A DNA stretch of 29,436 nucleotides from CAZNRY01 sp964575675 (GTDB lineage: Bacteria > Eisenbacteria > RBG-16-71-46 > CAIMUX01 > VGJL01). This document shows, one piece after another, positions 1 through 8,215 of this stretch. Numbering within the stretch: the stretch's first letter is position 1; the number at the start of each line of letters is the position of its first letter. The position numbers and the translations under genes were made by a program. The notes under the pieces were generated by a model that ran no database searches, was not told where the DNA came from, and saw only the letters and a list, made by a program, of their open reading frames with translations. The stretch covers positions 1 to 29,436 of the forward strand of contig CAZNRY010000026.1 of assembly GCA_964575675.1 (NCBI GenBank), in the 5' to 3' direction.

Positions 1-141
1 CGGGTCCCAGCCCGCGGCTCGAGAGGAACCCGTTCTCCGCTGAGCGAGGATAGCGCACGTGAATTCGCGATTCAACCGTTGAGAGGCTTCATCTCCAGAT
101 ACCAGACCAGATCCGCTGTGGGCGAGGCGGGTGGAGGGGGA

Positions 142-192
142 GGGTGATCGGCAGATGCCCCCCAATGCCTCCGCGGATCCCCCCGATCACCC
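142..192. promoter_or_regulatory. 10-bp inverted repeat upstream of the restriction-methylation gene
   Basis: GGGTGATCGG at 142-151 is the exact reverse complement of CCGATCACCC at 183-192, with 31 bases between them. The pair lies about 50 bases upstream of the MmeI-like gene. It could be an operator, or the terminator of a gene lying left of the window. I see no convincing gene in 1-141; neither strand shows a reading frame I recognise. Confidence 0.35.
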
Positions 193-230
193 GCGTCAGC
201 GTCGGGGCGCGTCAACTTCGGCGTCCGTGC

Positions 231-236
231 TATAGT
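231..236 (+). promoter_or_regulatory. candidate -10 box for the MmeI-like gene (leaderless start?)
   Basis: TATAGT lies 8 bases upstream of the ATG at 245. There is no Shine-Dalgarno-like purine run in front of that ATG, so transcription starting just downstream of this box would give a leaderless or nearly leaderless mRNA. No good -35 box is visible at the usual spacing. Confidence 0.3.
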
Positions 237-244
237 CCGATTCC

Positions 245-3175
245 ATGAATGTGGCCCAGTTCATCGCCAAGTGGCGGCGCGTCGCCCTGACCGAGCGATC
301 AGCGTCTCAGCAGCATTTCCTCGATCTCTGTGAAATCCTCGACCACCCCAAGCCCGCCGAAGCCGATCCGATCGGTGAGTCGTTCACTTTCGAGCGAGGT
401 GCGACGAAGACCGATGGCAGCGAAGGTTGGGCCGACGTCTGGAAGCGCGGCTTCTTCGGCTGGGAGTACAAGGGCAAGCACAAGGACCTGAACGCCGCCT
501 ACCAGCAGCTCCTGAAGTACCGGGAGGCGCTGGAGAATCCCCCGATTCTGGTCGTGTGCGACATGGATCGGATCATCGTCCACACGAACTTCACGAACAC
601 GCCCAGCACCGTCCACGAGATCGCCCTGGAGGAACTGTCCGCCGCCCGGAGCCTTGAGATCCTGCGGCATGTTTTCTTCGAGCCGGACAAGCTCAAGCCC
701 GGCGCGACCAGCGAGGCGATCACCCAGGAGGCCGCGAGCCAGCTCGCCGAGATTGCCCAGTCCCTTCGTGATGCAGATCATGACCCTTCGGATGTCGCCC
801 ACTTCCTCGACCGGATCATCTTCTGCCTCTTCGCCGAGGACATCGGCCTGCTCCCGCCGAAGCTCTTCTCCCGGATCGTCGAGAAGTCTCGCCGGGATCC
901 TGAGCGGCTGCTGCGGCAACTGGAACAGCTTTTCACCGCGATGGCCAAAGGCGGTGACTTCGGCGCGGAGGAGATTCGCCACTTCAACGGCAATCTCTTC
1001 AGCAACGGCAAGCCGCTCAAGCTCACCGAGGATGCGATCGAGCGGATTCACCGGGCCGCGCAACTGGAGTGGAGTTCCGTCGAGCCATCGATTCTCGGGA
1101 CGCTCTTCGAGCGTGGTCTCGATCCCGCCAAGCGCTCTCAGATCGGCGCTCACTACACGAGCCGCCAAGACATCGAGACGCTGGTTGAGCCGGTCGTGAT
1201 GCAGCCCCTCCGGCGAGAATGGGAAGATGTCCGTCGCGTGGCGGGGAGCCTCCTGACGACCGGGCAAAAGGACCCGGCGGCGACGGGGACGAAACCCACG
1301 GGGAAGGCGTTACAGAAGGCGCGGATGGAAGTGGACATCCTGCTGCATCGCTTCCTTGCGCGCCTCGCGGCGGTCAAGGTCCTCGACCCGGCGTGTGGAT
1401 CCGGCAACTTCCTCTACGTCACGCTGCAGAAGCTCAAGGATCTGGAGAAGGAAGTTGTCGTATGGGCGATGGATCACGACCTCATGGCCTGCATCCCCCT
1501 GGTCGGTCCCTGGCAGCTCTACGGGATCGAGATCAACCCGTACGCATTCGAGCTCGCCCAAATGACGGTCTGGATCGGTTACCTTCAGTGGCTCAAGTTC
1601 AACGGCTTCGATGTCGGGCCCGATCCCATCTTGAAGCCCATGGACACGTTCAAGTGCATGGATGCGATTCTGGATCTGAGCGATCCGGAGCATCCGAAGG
1701 AGCCCGAGTGGCCAGCGGTGGACTGCATCGTAGGGAATCCGCCGTTCCTGGGCGGGAAGATGATGCGACGGGGGCTTGGCGACGAGTATGTGGACCAACT
1801 GTTCGCCATCTGGACGGACCGCGTTCCGCGGGAAGCTGACCTCTGTTGCTACTGGTTCGAGAAGGCCCGCGCCCACATCGAAACCGGCCGATGCCAGCGC
1901 GCGGGGTTGCTCGCCACTCAAGGGATCCGTGGTGGCGCGAACCGGGAGGTTCTGAAACGCATCAAGGAAACGGGCGATATCTACTTCGCGGTGAGCGATC
2001 GCGTGTGGGTTCTGGACGGCGCCAACGTGCATGTATCGATGGTGGGGTTTGACGATGGCACCGAGCAATGCCGAGTGCTCGATGGAAACGCTGTCTCCGC
2101 GATTTCGCCTGGTCTCACAGGGTCCATCGACATTTCGGGCAGTCACAAGCTACGAGTCAACCGTTCGATGGCATTCATGGGGATTACGCCATCGGGGCCC
2201 TTCGTGATCGAACATGACGAAGCGATCGCAATCTTGTTGAATCCGAACCCGCATGGCCGTGCGAATTCTGATGTCTTGAGACTGTGGTGCAATGGCCAGG
2301 ACATCACGCGCCGCTGGGCATGGAACTGGATTGTGGACTTGAATGGTGCGACGATTCAGGAAGACGCAGCCCGATACGAGCGGCCGTTCCACCTCGTTGA
2401 GCAGCGGGTGAAGACTGCCCGCGCCGACTACCGGACGGGTGGTCACTCTTTCTGGCGTTTCGAACGCCCACGCCCTGAGATGAGGGAAAGTCTCTCACCG
2501 CTGACTAGGTACATCGCGAGATCGATGGTCGGGAAGCACCACCTCTTCATCTGGTTGAAGTCCGAGGTTCTCCCAGCGAACCTCGCGATCGTGATTGCTC
2601 GGGCCGATGACTATTTCTTCGGAGTCCTACATGGCCGCATCCATGAACTGTGGGCTCGGGCGCAAGGTACCCAGTTACGTGAGCGTGAGAGCGGCTTCCG
2701 CTACACCCCCACCACCTGCTTCGAGACCTTCCCCTTCCCGTGGCCGCCAGGAGTCGAACCGCAGGACGACCCGAAGGTCCAGGCCATCACAGCTTCTGCA
2801 CGCGAGCTCGACGAACTCCGCACCCGCTGGCTCAATCCCCCCGAATGGGTCCGCGAAGAAGTCCTGGAGTTCCCCGGTTCGGCGACCGGCCCCTGGTCCC
2901 GCTACGTCCACGATCCAGACTCCCTAGGTATCGGCACGGTTCGCTATCCGCGACTTGTCCCCCGCGATCCCGACTGCGCGGCGAAGCTCGCCAAGCGGAC
3001 CCTCACGAACCTCTACAACGAGCGCCCCACTTGGCTCGCCCTCGCCCACGAGAAGTTGGATGCTGCGGTGTTTTTGGCGTACGGGTGGGACCCGTCGCTT
3101 ACCGACGAACAGATTCTGGAGAAACTTCTCGCGCTGAACCTCGAACGTGCCGGGGGCGGCCATGGCGGCACCTGA
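245..3175 (+). CDS. MmeI-like type IIL restriction endonuclease-methyltransferase
   Basis: This is a single-chain enzyme of the MmeI/type IIL family. It should methylate an adenine on one strand of its site and cut at a fixed distance from it. The N-terminus has the nuclease pattern D64-X9-E74-X-K76, the same D-X9-EXK spacing known for MmeI. A helical linker follows, then a class I N6-adenine methylase domain with a motif X-like GAHYTSRQ at 301-308, SAM-binding DPACGSGNF at 381-389 and catalytic NPPF at 498-501. Residues from about 640 to 870 should be the target-recognition domain, followed by the MmeI-type C-terminal domain. The 976-residue length fits the family, and no frame breaks are visible. 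Cutting and modification are in one protein, so no separate methylase is expected. The last 395 bases recur at 8931-9325. The recognition sequence cannot be read from the sequence by eye. Confidence 0.9.
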   Translation: MNVAQFIAKWRRVALTERSASQQHFLDLCEILDHPKPAEADPIGESFTFERGATKTDGSEGWADVWKRGFFGWEYKGKHKDLNAAYQQLLKYREALENPPILVVCDMDRIIVHTNFTNTPSTVHEIALEELSAARSLEILRHVFFEPDKLKPGATSEAITQEAASQLAEIAQSLRDADHDPSDVAHFLDRIIFCLFAEDIGLLPPKLFSRIVEKSRRDPERLLRQLEQLFTAMAKGGDFGAEEIRHFNGNLFSNGKPLKLTEDAIERIHRAAQLEWSSVEPSILGTLFERGLDPAKRSQIGAHYTSRQDIETLVEPVVMQPLRREWEDVRRVAGSLLTTGQKDPAATGTKPTGKALQKARMEVDILLHRFLARLAAVKVLDPACGSGNFLYVTLQKLKDLEKEVVVWAMDHDLMACIPLVGPWQLYGIEINPYAFELAQMTVWIGYLQWLKFNGFDVGPDPILKPMDTFKCMDAILDLSDPEHPKEPEWPAVDCIVGNPPFLGGKMMRRGLGDEYVDQLFAIWTDRVPREADLCCYWFEKARAHIETGRCQRAGLLATQGIRGGANREVLKRIKETGDIYFAVSDRVWVLDGANVHVSMVGFDDGTEQCRVLDGNAVSAISPGLTGSIDISGSHKLRVNRSMAFMGITPSGPFVIEHDEAIAILLNPNPHGRANSDVLRLWCNGQDITRRWAWNWIVDLNGATIQEDAARYERPFHLVEQRVKTARADYRTGGHSFWRFERPRPEMRESLSPLTRYIARSMVGKHHLFIWLKSEVLPANLAIVIARADDYFFGVLHGRIHELWARAQGTQLRERESGFRYTPTTCFETFPFPWPPGVEPQDDPKVQAITASARELDELRTRWLNPPEWVREEVLEFPGSATGPWSRYVHDPDSLGIGTVRYPRLVPRDPDCAAKLAKRTLTNLYNERPTWLALAHEKLDAAVFLAYGWDPSLTDEQILEKLLALNLERAGGGHGGT
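2781..3175 (+). repeat. 395-bp segment duplicated at 8931-9325
   Basis: This 3' end of the MmeI-like gene aligns to 8931-9325 at a constant offset of 6150 bases with no indel. By hand count about 59 of 395 bases differ, roughly 85 percent identity. Similarity ends at the stop codon. The two copies are therefore diverged homologues, not an assembly echo. Confidence 0.88.
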
Positions 3176-3184
3176 ACTCGACCG

Positions 3185-3586
3185 GTGGCAGGTAGCCAAG
3201 TCACGAAGGACGCGCCTTCCCCGGCACTCCGGCGTCGACTGCCCTGGGCACAACTGCTGCGCCGCGTGTTGCATGTGAATGCCCTCTCCTGCCCCCGCTG
3301 TTCGACAGCCCTACGATCCGTGCCCATGGTCGTGCTGGCGTTTCTCACCGACCCCGCCGTCGTCGAGAGGATCCTTCGCCACCTCGGATTGCCGCATGGC
3401 GCGCCCGCTCGGGCGCCGGCCCGCTCCTCCCCGTGGCAGCCGCCTCTCGAGCCGCTCCCTCCTCCGCTCCTCACTGCCGATCTCGGCCTCCGCGCTCTCG
3501 AGGAGAAGGCCCCTTCCGATCCTCCGACCGACGCACCTGGCAACGCGCCCGCAGGACGCTACTCCCTCATCCGGCCACCACCGTGA
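3185..3586 (+). pseudogene. IS91-type transposase, C-terminal remnant
   Basis: The reading frame carries the hallmark tail of IS91-family (Y2 rolling-circle) transposases: LPWAQLLRRVLHVNALSCPRC, a CxxC at the end of that block, then LTDPAVVERILRHLGLP and a proline/alanine-rich end. The catalytic HUH and double-tyrosine regions should lie several hundred residues upstream and are missing. The frame begins only 10 bases after the restriction gene stop, so it cannot be a working transposase. A sibling remnant of the same tail lies at 24531-24824 on the other strand. Recognition is from the family pattern; the far C-terminus from about residue 80 is low-complexity and may not be original. Confidence 0.65.
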
Positions 3587-3884
3587 GATGCGCAGGCCAG
3601 GGAGGCAGAAGCCCACCGGACTCACCGAGCCCCCTCACCCCGGGCTCCACCTCGCAGGCAACCACGAGCATCAGCCACCTCTCCCGCCCGCCGAGATCCA
3701 GGATCCGGCGCGAAGGGAGACGTTCGCCTTGGAGAATCCGATTCAGCTCTTGGCGGAACCGAGAACCCACCGTCCGGTTGCTCGAAGCCCCTGGCTGAGG
3801 TTCTCCTTCGCCTCCGGGGCTCCGCTATCCTCTCTCGCAGCTATCCGACGGGGCGTCCAACATGCCCGAGGGCGTTCAAAGTTC
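3587..3884. other. intergenic stretch without a recognisable gene
   Basis: About 300 bases lie between the transposase remnant and the YqeY-like head. Several overlapping open frames exist on both strands, as expected at this GC content. One on the minus strand (3567-3770) reads somewhat protein-like around FRQELNRILQGERLP, but I cannot assign it and it has no good start. Confidence 0.4.
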
Positions 3885-3977
3885 CTATAGGCGCATCCGC
3901 AGGCAGTCGGCGGCGCGTTGATCGTGGGCCTTCATCACCTCGTGGAGCTTTCGGTCGATTTCCTCAAGGAGCGTCAT
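3885..3977 (-). pseudogene. 30-codon head of a GatB/YqeY-domain protein
   Basis: The frame starts with ATG at 3977, preceded by GGAGG five bases upstream. The 30 encoded residues (MTLLEEIDRKLHEVMKAHD onward, ending in LRM-R-L) match the pattern of the YqeY N-terminus, which typically opens M-S/T-L-L-E-x-I-x-x-D-L-K-x-A-M-K-A and reaches LRML near residue 30. It then stops at TAG, whereas a full YqeY is about 150 residues. The ATG overlaps the TGA of the repeat-protein gene as ATGA, so the two look translationally coupled. YqeY resembles the tRNA-binding tail of GatB. I read this as a truncated gene whose body was lost in the rearrangement that brought in the transposase tail. A functional micropeptide cannot be excluded. 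Confidence 0.55.
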
Positions 3978-6028
3978 GGTTTCCTCCGTGCTCGCCAGCC
4001 CGGCTTGTCGCCGGGCGTCCAGGTCGTATCAATGCCGGCGCCCCGCTCGGTGTCCAGGGGCAGGTCCGTGTTGGTTCCCGTCTGGGTCCAGAGACGGTCG
4101 TTACCTGCGAAGGCCTTCGCGGCCGGGTAGGTGTCTTTTCCTCCCGTGTCGAGGAAGAGCCCGAGGGTCGTGATCCGGTCCCTCATGCCGCCCCTCGAGT
4201 CGATGTTGGCGCGTCCCAGCGTCGTGGCCGCTTCGACATTGTAGACGTCGTCGCCGGATAAGTCCCAGAAGAAGCCGATCCCGTTGGCGTTGCCGCCTCC
4301 CAGGGAGAGGTTGGGCGCATCGTAGCAATCATCACCTCCTTGCTCGAAGAGGATGCCGAGGGAGAAGTCGTGACCCGCCCCTTGGGCCATGTTCATCGTG
4401 GCATGGTAGCGGTCGTTTCCTGAGCCCTCCCAGAGGACCCCGAGGGCAAAATGGGCTCCACTGCCTTGGACGTACCAGGCGCCGTCGTACACGTCATCGC
4501 CTGCGGCATCGACCAGTATCCCCACGCCGTACCAGTAAGCGCACCCTTGGCCGAAGACCCCGCATTTGTAGGAGTCGTTGCCGGCGCCGTCGGCGAGAAT
4601 CCCGAAGCCTCCCGCCAGTGAATGCCCGTCGAGGCAGTCGGATCGCTTGCCGAAGCCGAATCCCTGGGCGAGGCTCGAGTTGTGCTCCTTCGATTGGGCG
4701 GAGGGAAAGCGGATCGTCGTGTCGTCGGCGATGTAGACATCGTTGCCGGCCGCATCGATCAAGAGCCCCGCGCCCTTCACGTATCCGAATCCCTGGGCCT
4801 GCTGGAAGGCATGGTAGTGGTCGTCGCCCGCGAGGTCCGAGAGAATCCCGATGCCGAAGAGACCCGCGCCCTGGGATGCGGTGATGCCGTCGTAGGTGTC
4901 GTCGCCTTCCCGATCGAGGAGAATGCCGACGCCGTAGAGACCGCATCCGAGGCCCACGTGACCGCCCTTGTACGTGTCGTTTCCTTGATCGTCGATTAGG
5001 ATCCCGACACCGAAGAGCCCCGCACCGAAAGAGGGACGCAGCGTGTCGGCAGCAGCGTATGTGTCGTTGCCGCCGAGATCGAATAGGATCGAGACGGGGC
5101 GTGCGTAGGTGGCACCGGCGCCCGCGGAGTAGAAGTCGTCGCCGCCAATGTCGAGCAGGAGCAGTGGATCCTCGCCCTCATGGTGGTCCACCCCCGCGCC
5201 CGAAACGATGACGGGACCGTAGGGCGTGTCGATGGCGGTCGCTTGCCCTACGGTGGAGCCGAATCGACGAATGTCGGGAAGCGTCTTCTCGATCGCGAGA
5301 AGAAGGTCCGCGATTCCTGCGTGCAACAGGGGATAGTCGATCGCGCCAGCGGGCTCCTCGACCTTGCGGAGGAATGCGGGATCGAGGTTGCCCGCATCCG
5401 ATCCGACGACATATGTCACCGCATCACGCTCGAGAGCGGCGGGATCGAGGGATCGGAACGCCTGGGATCGGGCATCGATTGCACGGCCGGAGGCCGCGAC
5501 GATCACGGCCAACGGGACAGCGAGCGAATCGGGGATCTTGCGGCACACGTCGCGGAGACGCTCCTCCTCCTGCGACTGGAGGCTTCGACCAGAGCGCTCC
5601 CAGAGCCCGCGGATCGCGTTTTCCAGAGGATCGCGCACAGATAGGCTCCCGCGGATCGTGGCCACCGGGTCATCGATCAGGCCTCGGCGCACCCCCGTCC
5701 CGAGACGCGCTGTTGCGAAGGAGAAAAGCTCCGAGGGCTTCTCGGCGCTCTTCAAGAGACTTCGCTGCCAGACCTCGATGTCGCCGGGAACGCGTAGAGG
5801 GCGGTCGATCAGAGCATCGAAGATCTGGAGCTTCCAGCGGTCGCCACCCCACATACCCATGTCGAGACGATCGAAGCGGAACTGCTCGGGTGTCAGGTCG
5901 ACCGACGCGAGTGCGCGACGGATCGGCGCCGGCACATCCGATGCGTCCGATACTTCCGATGCCATCGAAGGCGCCACGACAATGATCGCTCCTGAGAGGG
6001 CGATGGGAAGCACCCGGCCGAGACGCAT
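3974..6028 (-). CDS. secreted protein with twelve DxxG[DN]DxY repeats
   Basis: I start at ATG 6028 because GGAGGAGGAGGA lies just upstream and the first residues form a signal peptide (MRLGRVLP, then a hydrophobic stretch ending near APSMAS). That gives 684 residues; an upstream in-frame start at 6142 would precede the signal peptide. Residues of about 25-290 are a mostly helical-looking domain I do not recognise. From about 293 to 635 there are twelve motifs of the form D/E-x-x-G-[DN/K]-D-x-Y, each preceded by a hydrophobic GxGIL-D stretch and often followed by QGxG. Examples are DIGGDDFY, DREGDDTY and DLSGDDVY. The acidic Gly-Asp turns recall RTX-type calcium-binding beta-rolls, but the invariant Tyr and the roughly 22-40 residue period differ from classical RTX nonapeptides. 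It is probably extracellular and possibly calcium-binding. Its stop overlaps the YqeY-like start. Function unknown. Confidence 0.78.
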   Translation of the reverse strand: MRLGRVLPIALSGAIIVVAPSMASEVSDASDVPAPIRRALASVDLTPEQFRFDRLDMGMWGGDRWKLQIFDALIDRPLRVPGDIEVWQRSLLKSAEKPSELFSFATARLGTGVRRGLIDDPVATIRGSLSVRDPLENAIRGLWERSGRSLQSQEEERLRDVCRKIPDSLAVPLAVIVAASGRAIDARSQAFRSLDPAALERDAVTYVVGSDAGNLDPAFLRKVEEPAGAIDYPLLHAGIADLLLAIEKTLPDIRRFGSTVGQATAIDTPYGPVIVSGAGVDHHEGEDPLLLLDIGGDDFYSAGAGATYARPVSILFDLGGNDTYAAADTLRPSFGAGLFGVGILIDDQGNDTYKGGHVGLGCGLYGVGILLDREGDDTYDGITASQGAGLFGIGILSDLAGDDHYHAFQQAQGFGYVKGAGLLIDAAGNDVYIADDTTIRFPSAQSKEHNSSLAQGFGFGKRSDCLDGHSLAGGFGILADGAGNDSYKCGVFGQGCAYWYGVGILVDAAGDDVYDGAWYVQGSGAHFALGVLWEGSGNDRYHATMNMAQGAGHDFSLGILFEQGGDDCYDAPNLSLGGGNANGIGFFWDLSGDDVYNVEAATTLGRANIDSRGGMRDRITTLGLFLDTGGKDTYPAAKAFAGNDRLWTQTGTNTDLPLDTERGAGIDTTWTPGDKPGWRARRKP

Positions 6029-6168
6029 CTGAAGTCCTCCTCCTCCTCGACAACGCCGAGGGCTAGCATACGATAGATCCGCAGTGAACGCCGCACGGCC
6101 AACCTCCAGGCTCACTTCATATTGGAAGAGACTACCGCTCAATCGCCGGAAAGTGCGCCGTTCGGATA

Positions 6169-6390
6169 TTGGGGAAGGACACGCTTGAGGACGAGACCGG
6201 GTTCGTGAACTTAGTCCTTCGGAGGGACGTGTTCGCCAAACACCGGGTCGTGGCGCGAACGGCGGGGTTTCTCGGGATCACCGGAAAGGTGCAGTCGGAG
6301 TCGGGGGTGGTGAACCTCGTGGCGGAGGAGTTGTGGGTGCCTCAATTGGAGGCGCTGCCGCCGGATGCGGGGAGTCGGGATTTTCATTGA
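6169..6390 (+). pseudogene. DnaE2 (error-prone DNA polymerase III alpha) C-terminal remnant
   Basis: The frame reads TLEDETGFVNLVLRRDVF, then RTAGFLGITGKVQSESGVVN, LVAEELW and finally SRDFH followed by the stop. This is the C-terminal OB-fold region of DnaE2, whose usual pattern is LEDETG-x-x-N-x-(I/V)-W...F...R..VxRTAxxLxVxGxVQ and a very typical RSRDFH ending. The roughly 950 upstream residues, including the polymerase active site, are absent. No imuA or imuB neighbours are present. The frame meets the AbiEii gene tail to tail with a 7-base overlap (stops at 6388-6390 and 6384-6386), so the insertion junction lies near 6165. Assigned as a dead 3' fragment. Confidence 0.75.
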
Positions 6391-7205
6391 GCTTTGTCGC
6401 CCGAGCCCAGCAAACCGCCGAGCGTATCCGCGGTCACGAGAGCGATGTCGCGCTCTCGTTCCAGGAATGGCCGCACATCCGCGCGCGCGCGCGCCCAATC
6501 CAGGTCTTTCATCCGAGAACGGACTTCGCCCCGCCAGTTTGTTGCCGTCATGACGGGTCCATTCCAACCGGTCTGCGCCAGGGCGGCGTTGAGCAGCTCC
6601 AGGTTGGGCGCGGGCCAGGTGCGATCCGCTAGATACCAGACGAGGTCGTAGAGATCGCGTCCCTTGATCCACGGCCGGCTCAGGAGCGCATGGAGTTTCC
6701 CCGCCAGCAGGGAGGGTTTGTCGTGATGACACAGGTGCAGGATCACATGCCGCCGAACGACGGAAGTTTCGATGGTGGCGCCGGCTGGTGCATTCGTGTC
6801 CACTTCCACCTTGATTGAAAGCGTCTGGGATAGATGGGGCGAGAGACCGAGTTCGTACGGCAATCCGGGAAACTTGACCCACGCCGAGGCGACCGTCTTG
6901 TGGTCACTGATGGTGATTTCGGTCCGATAACCTTCGAGCCCGAGTGCCCGCCTCACCTCGGCCAAGGCCGTCTTGAACCCAACATCCTCGCCCGGCGTGA
7001 CGAGTGAAAAGTCGAGATCCTCCGAGAACCGAGGAAGGGCATACAAAAAGCGCAATGCCGTGCCCCCGAGGAAAGCCCACCGCAGGAAGACACGTCCCTC
7101 TTGTAGCGACTCGAGAATCCGGGCTTGTAGGTATTCCCGCACCAGGCATCCCCGGGCGAGGTCGTTGTCCGCCCGGGCCGCCAGTTGCCGCAGATGCTCT
7201 TTCAT
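6384..7205 (-). CDS. abiEii: AbiEii-type nucleotidyltransferase toxin
   Basis: This is a nucleotidyltransferase-fold toxin of the AbiEii/AbiGii family. In characterised type IV toxin-antitoxin systems the AbiE toxin arrests growth and aborts phage infection, and related toxins modify tRNA acceptor ends. The family motifs are in order: GGTALRF at 47-53, the metal-binding RFSEDLDFS at 59-67 (acidic residues D63 and D65), KVEVD at 132-136, K170, and KGRDLYD at 181-187. At 273 residues it is full length. The ATG at 7205 overlaps the antitoxin stop as ATGA, so the pair is translationally coupled with the antitoxin first, as usual for AbiE. The 3' end overlaps the DnaE2 remnant by 7 bases without damaging the frame. 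It appears functional. Confidence 0.88.
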   Translation of the reverse strand: MKEHLRQLAARADNDLARGCLVREYLQARILESLQEGRVFLRWAFLGGTALRFLYALPRFSEDLDFSLVTPGEDVGFKTALAEVRRALGLEGYRTEITISDHKTVASAWVKFPGLPYELGLSPHLSQTLSIKVEVDTNAPAGATIETSVVRRHVILHLCHHDKPSLLAGKLHALLSRPWIKGRDLYDLVWYLADRTWPAPNLELLNAALAQTGWNGPVMTATNWRGEVRSRMKDLDWARARADVRPFLERERDIALVTADTLGGLLGSGDKAQ

Positions 7206-7837
7206 AGTGGCTCGCCTTCCGCGGTGGAGAGTGCCGGTCCGACGAGACGGACCGCGCGGACGAGCTTCGGTTTGCCGCTTCGGTGCGCCAACTCATCAAG
7301 TATCGGCGCGCGGATCGCTTCCGGATTCTGCAGCCGCAGCTCCCGAAGATACTCGGCAGAATCCGCGCCGGGTGTCAGGTGAACAAGATCCAGCAGAGCC
7401 TTCTCCGGCGAGGCCACGAAGGCGAGCTGTTGGGGTGCGACCTCTACCTGGGCATAGCCGAAGAGCAATCCACCGGCGAGGTGTTTGAACTCGAAAGCTC
7501 CCAGAGGATTGCGAATTGTCTCCGGACGGCTTGGCCCCACGCTGGTCACGACCGGCACATGCTCGGGGATCACCCCGTAAAACGCCAAGGCGGACTGTAG
7601 GCTCACATAGGATCCTCGCTGGAGCCGGTTGGCAACCAGGAACGGGTGCGGCTCCACCTTGCGCCACGCGGGTGCCAAGGCATAGAGCCCGCGCCGGAGT
7701 CGAAGCATACGGCCGGCCTTGACCCACCGCGACAACTGCAGACGCACCTGCGTTGCCGACACATCTCCCGCCATCAGAAAGGCTGACCGGAAGACGGCTT
7801 CACGGCCGACCAAGGCCAGCAGAGACTCCCATTTCAT
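7202..7837 (-). CDS. abiEi: AbiEi-type antitoxin / transcriptional regulator
   Basis: This is the partner of AbiEii. An N-terminal winged helix-turn-helix, about residues 1-75, includes LSRWVKAGRMLRLRRGLYAL, which is typical of AbiEi regulators. The larger C-terminal domain contains YVSLQSALAFYGVIPE and ASPEKALLDLVHL, both typical of the family. AbiEi neutralises the toxin and represses its own promoter through upstream inverted repeats. I place the start at ATG 7837 (MKWESLLALVG...), giving 211 residues; a longer in-frame extension to 8032 lacks family character. No Shine-Dalgarno run precedes 7837, and a possible promoter sits directly upstream, so translation may be leaderless. The stop overlaps the AbiEii ATG. 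Confidence 0.85.
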   Translation of the reverse strand: MKWESLLALVGREAVFRSAFLMAGDVSATQVRLQLSRWVKAGRMLRLRRGLYALAPAWRKVEPHPFLVANRLQRGSYVSLQSALAFYGVIPEHVPVVTSVGPSRPETIRNPLGAFEFKHLAGGLLFGYAQVEVAPQQLAFVASPEKALLDLVHLTPGADSAEYLRELRLQNPEAIRAPILDELAHRSGKPKLVRAVRLVGPALSTAEGEPL

Positions 7838-7843
7838 ATCGTC

Positions 7844-7872
7844 TAGATAGCATAGCTGATAACTTGCTGCAA
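7844..7872 (-). promoter_or_regulatory. candidate promoter of the abiE pair
   Basis: On the minus strand TTGCAG (7872-7867) is separated by 17 bases from TATCTA (7849-7844), which ends six bases before the AbiEi ATG. Both boxes match the consensus only partly. AT content rises locally here compared with the surrounding GC-rich DNA. AbiEi autoregulation would act in this interval, but I cannot define its operator. Confidence 0.3.
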
Positions 7873-8215
7873 CGAATTTGCGCGCGAAGAGTCGAGAGTC
7901 CGCAGTTGTTCCGAGTGCTTGGTCTCGAAGCGCGCGGTGAACCGCATGCTGGACATGGTGTTGCCCGCCACGAGGCTCTTCTCTCCCGCGCGCCCGATCC
8001 GTGGCGGAACCGCAGTTCCACGTCGGCAACACAGAAGACGTCCCGCTCTCACTCCTCGAAGAGGTGGCCTGGAACTACGACGCTTCAAGTCACAGCACGC
8101 GCGGCCATCCGCTGGCGCCGCTGCGTGTGCTTCCCGTAAACCCCAACTTCTTGCCTGTCTGCGAATTGTAGCGCGCTGCGGGGCCATCGCGCCGGCCAAA
8201 GTGTAACCTGTCTGG
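7873..8215. other. gap between abiE and the integrase remnant; one weak short frame
   Basis: No recognisable gene. On the plus strand a 56-codon frame from GTG 8001 to TAG 8169-8171 has protein-like composition (FHVGNTEDVPLSLLEEVAW...). It has no clear ribosome-binding site and I do not recognise it. It may be another gene-tail remnant like its neighbours. Confidence 0.25.
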
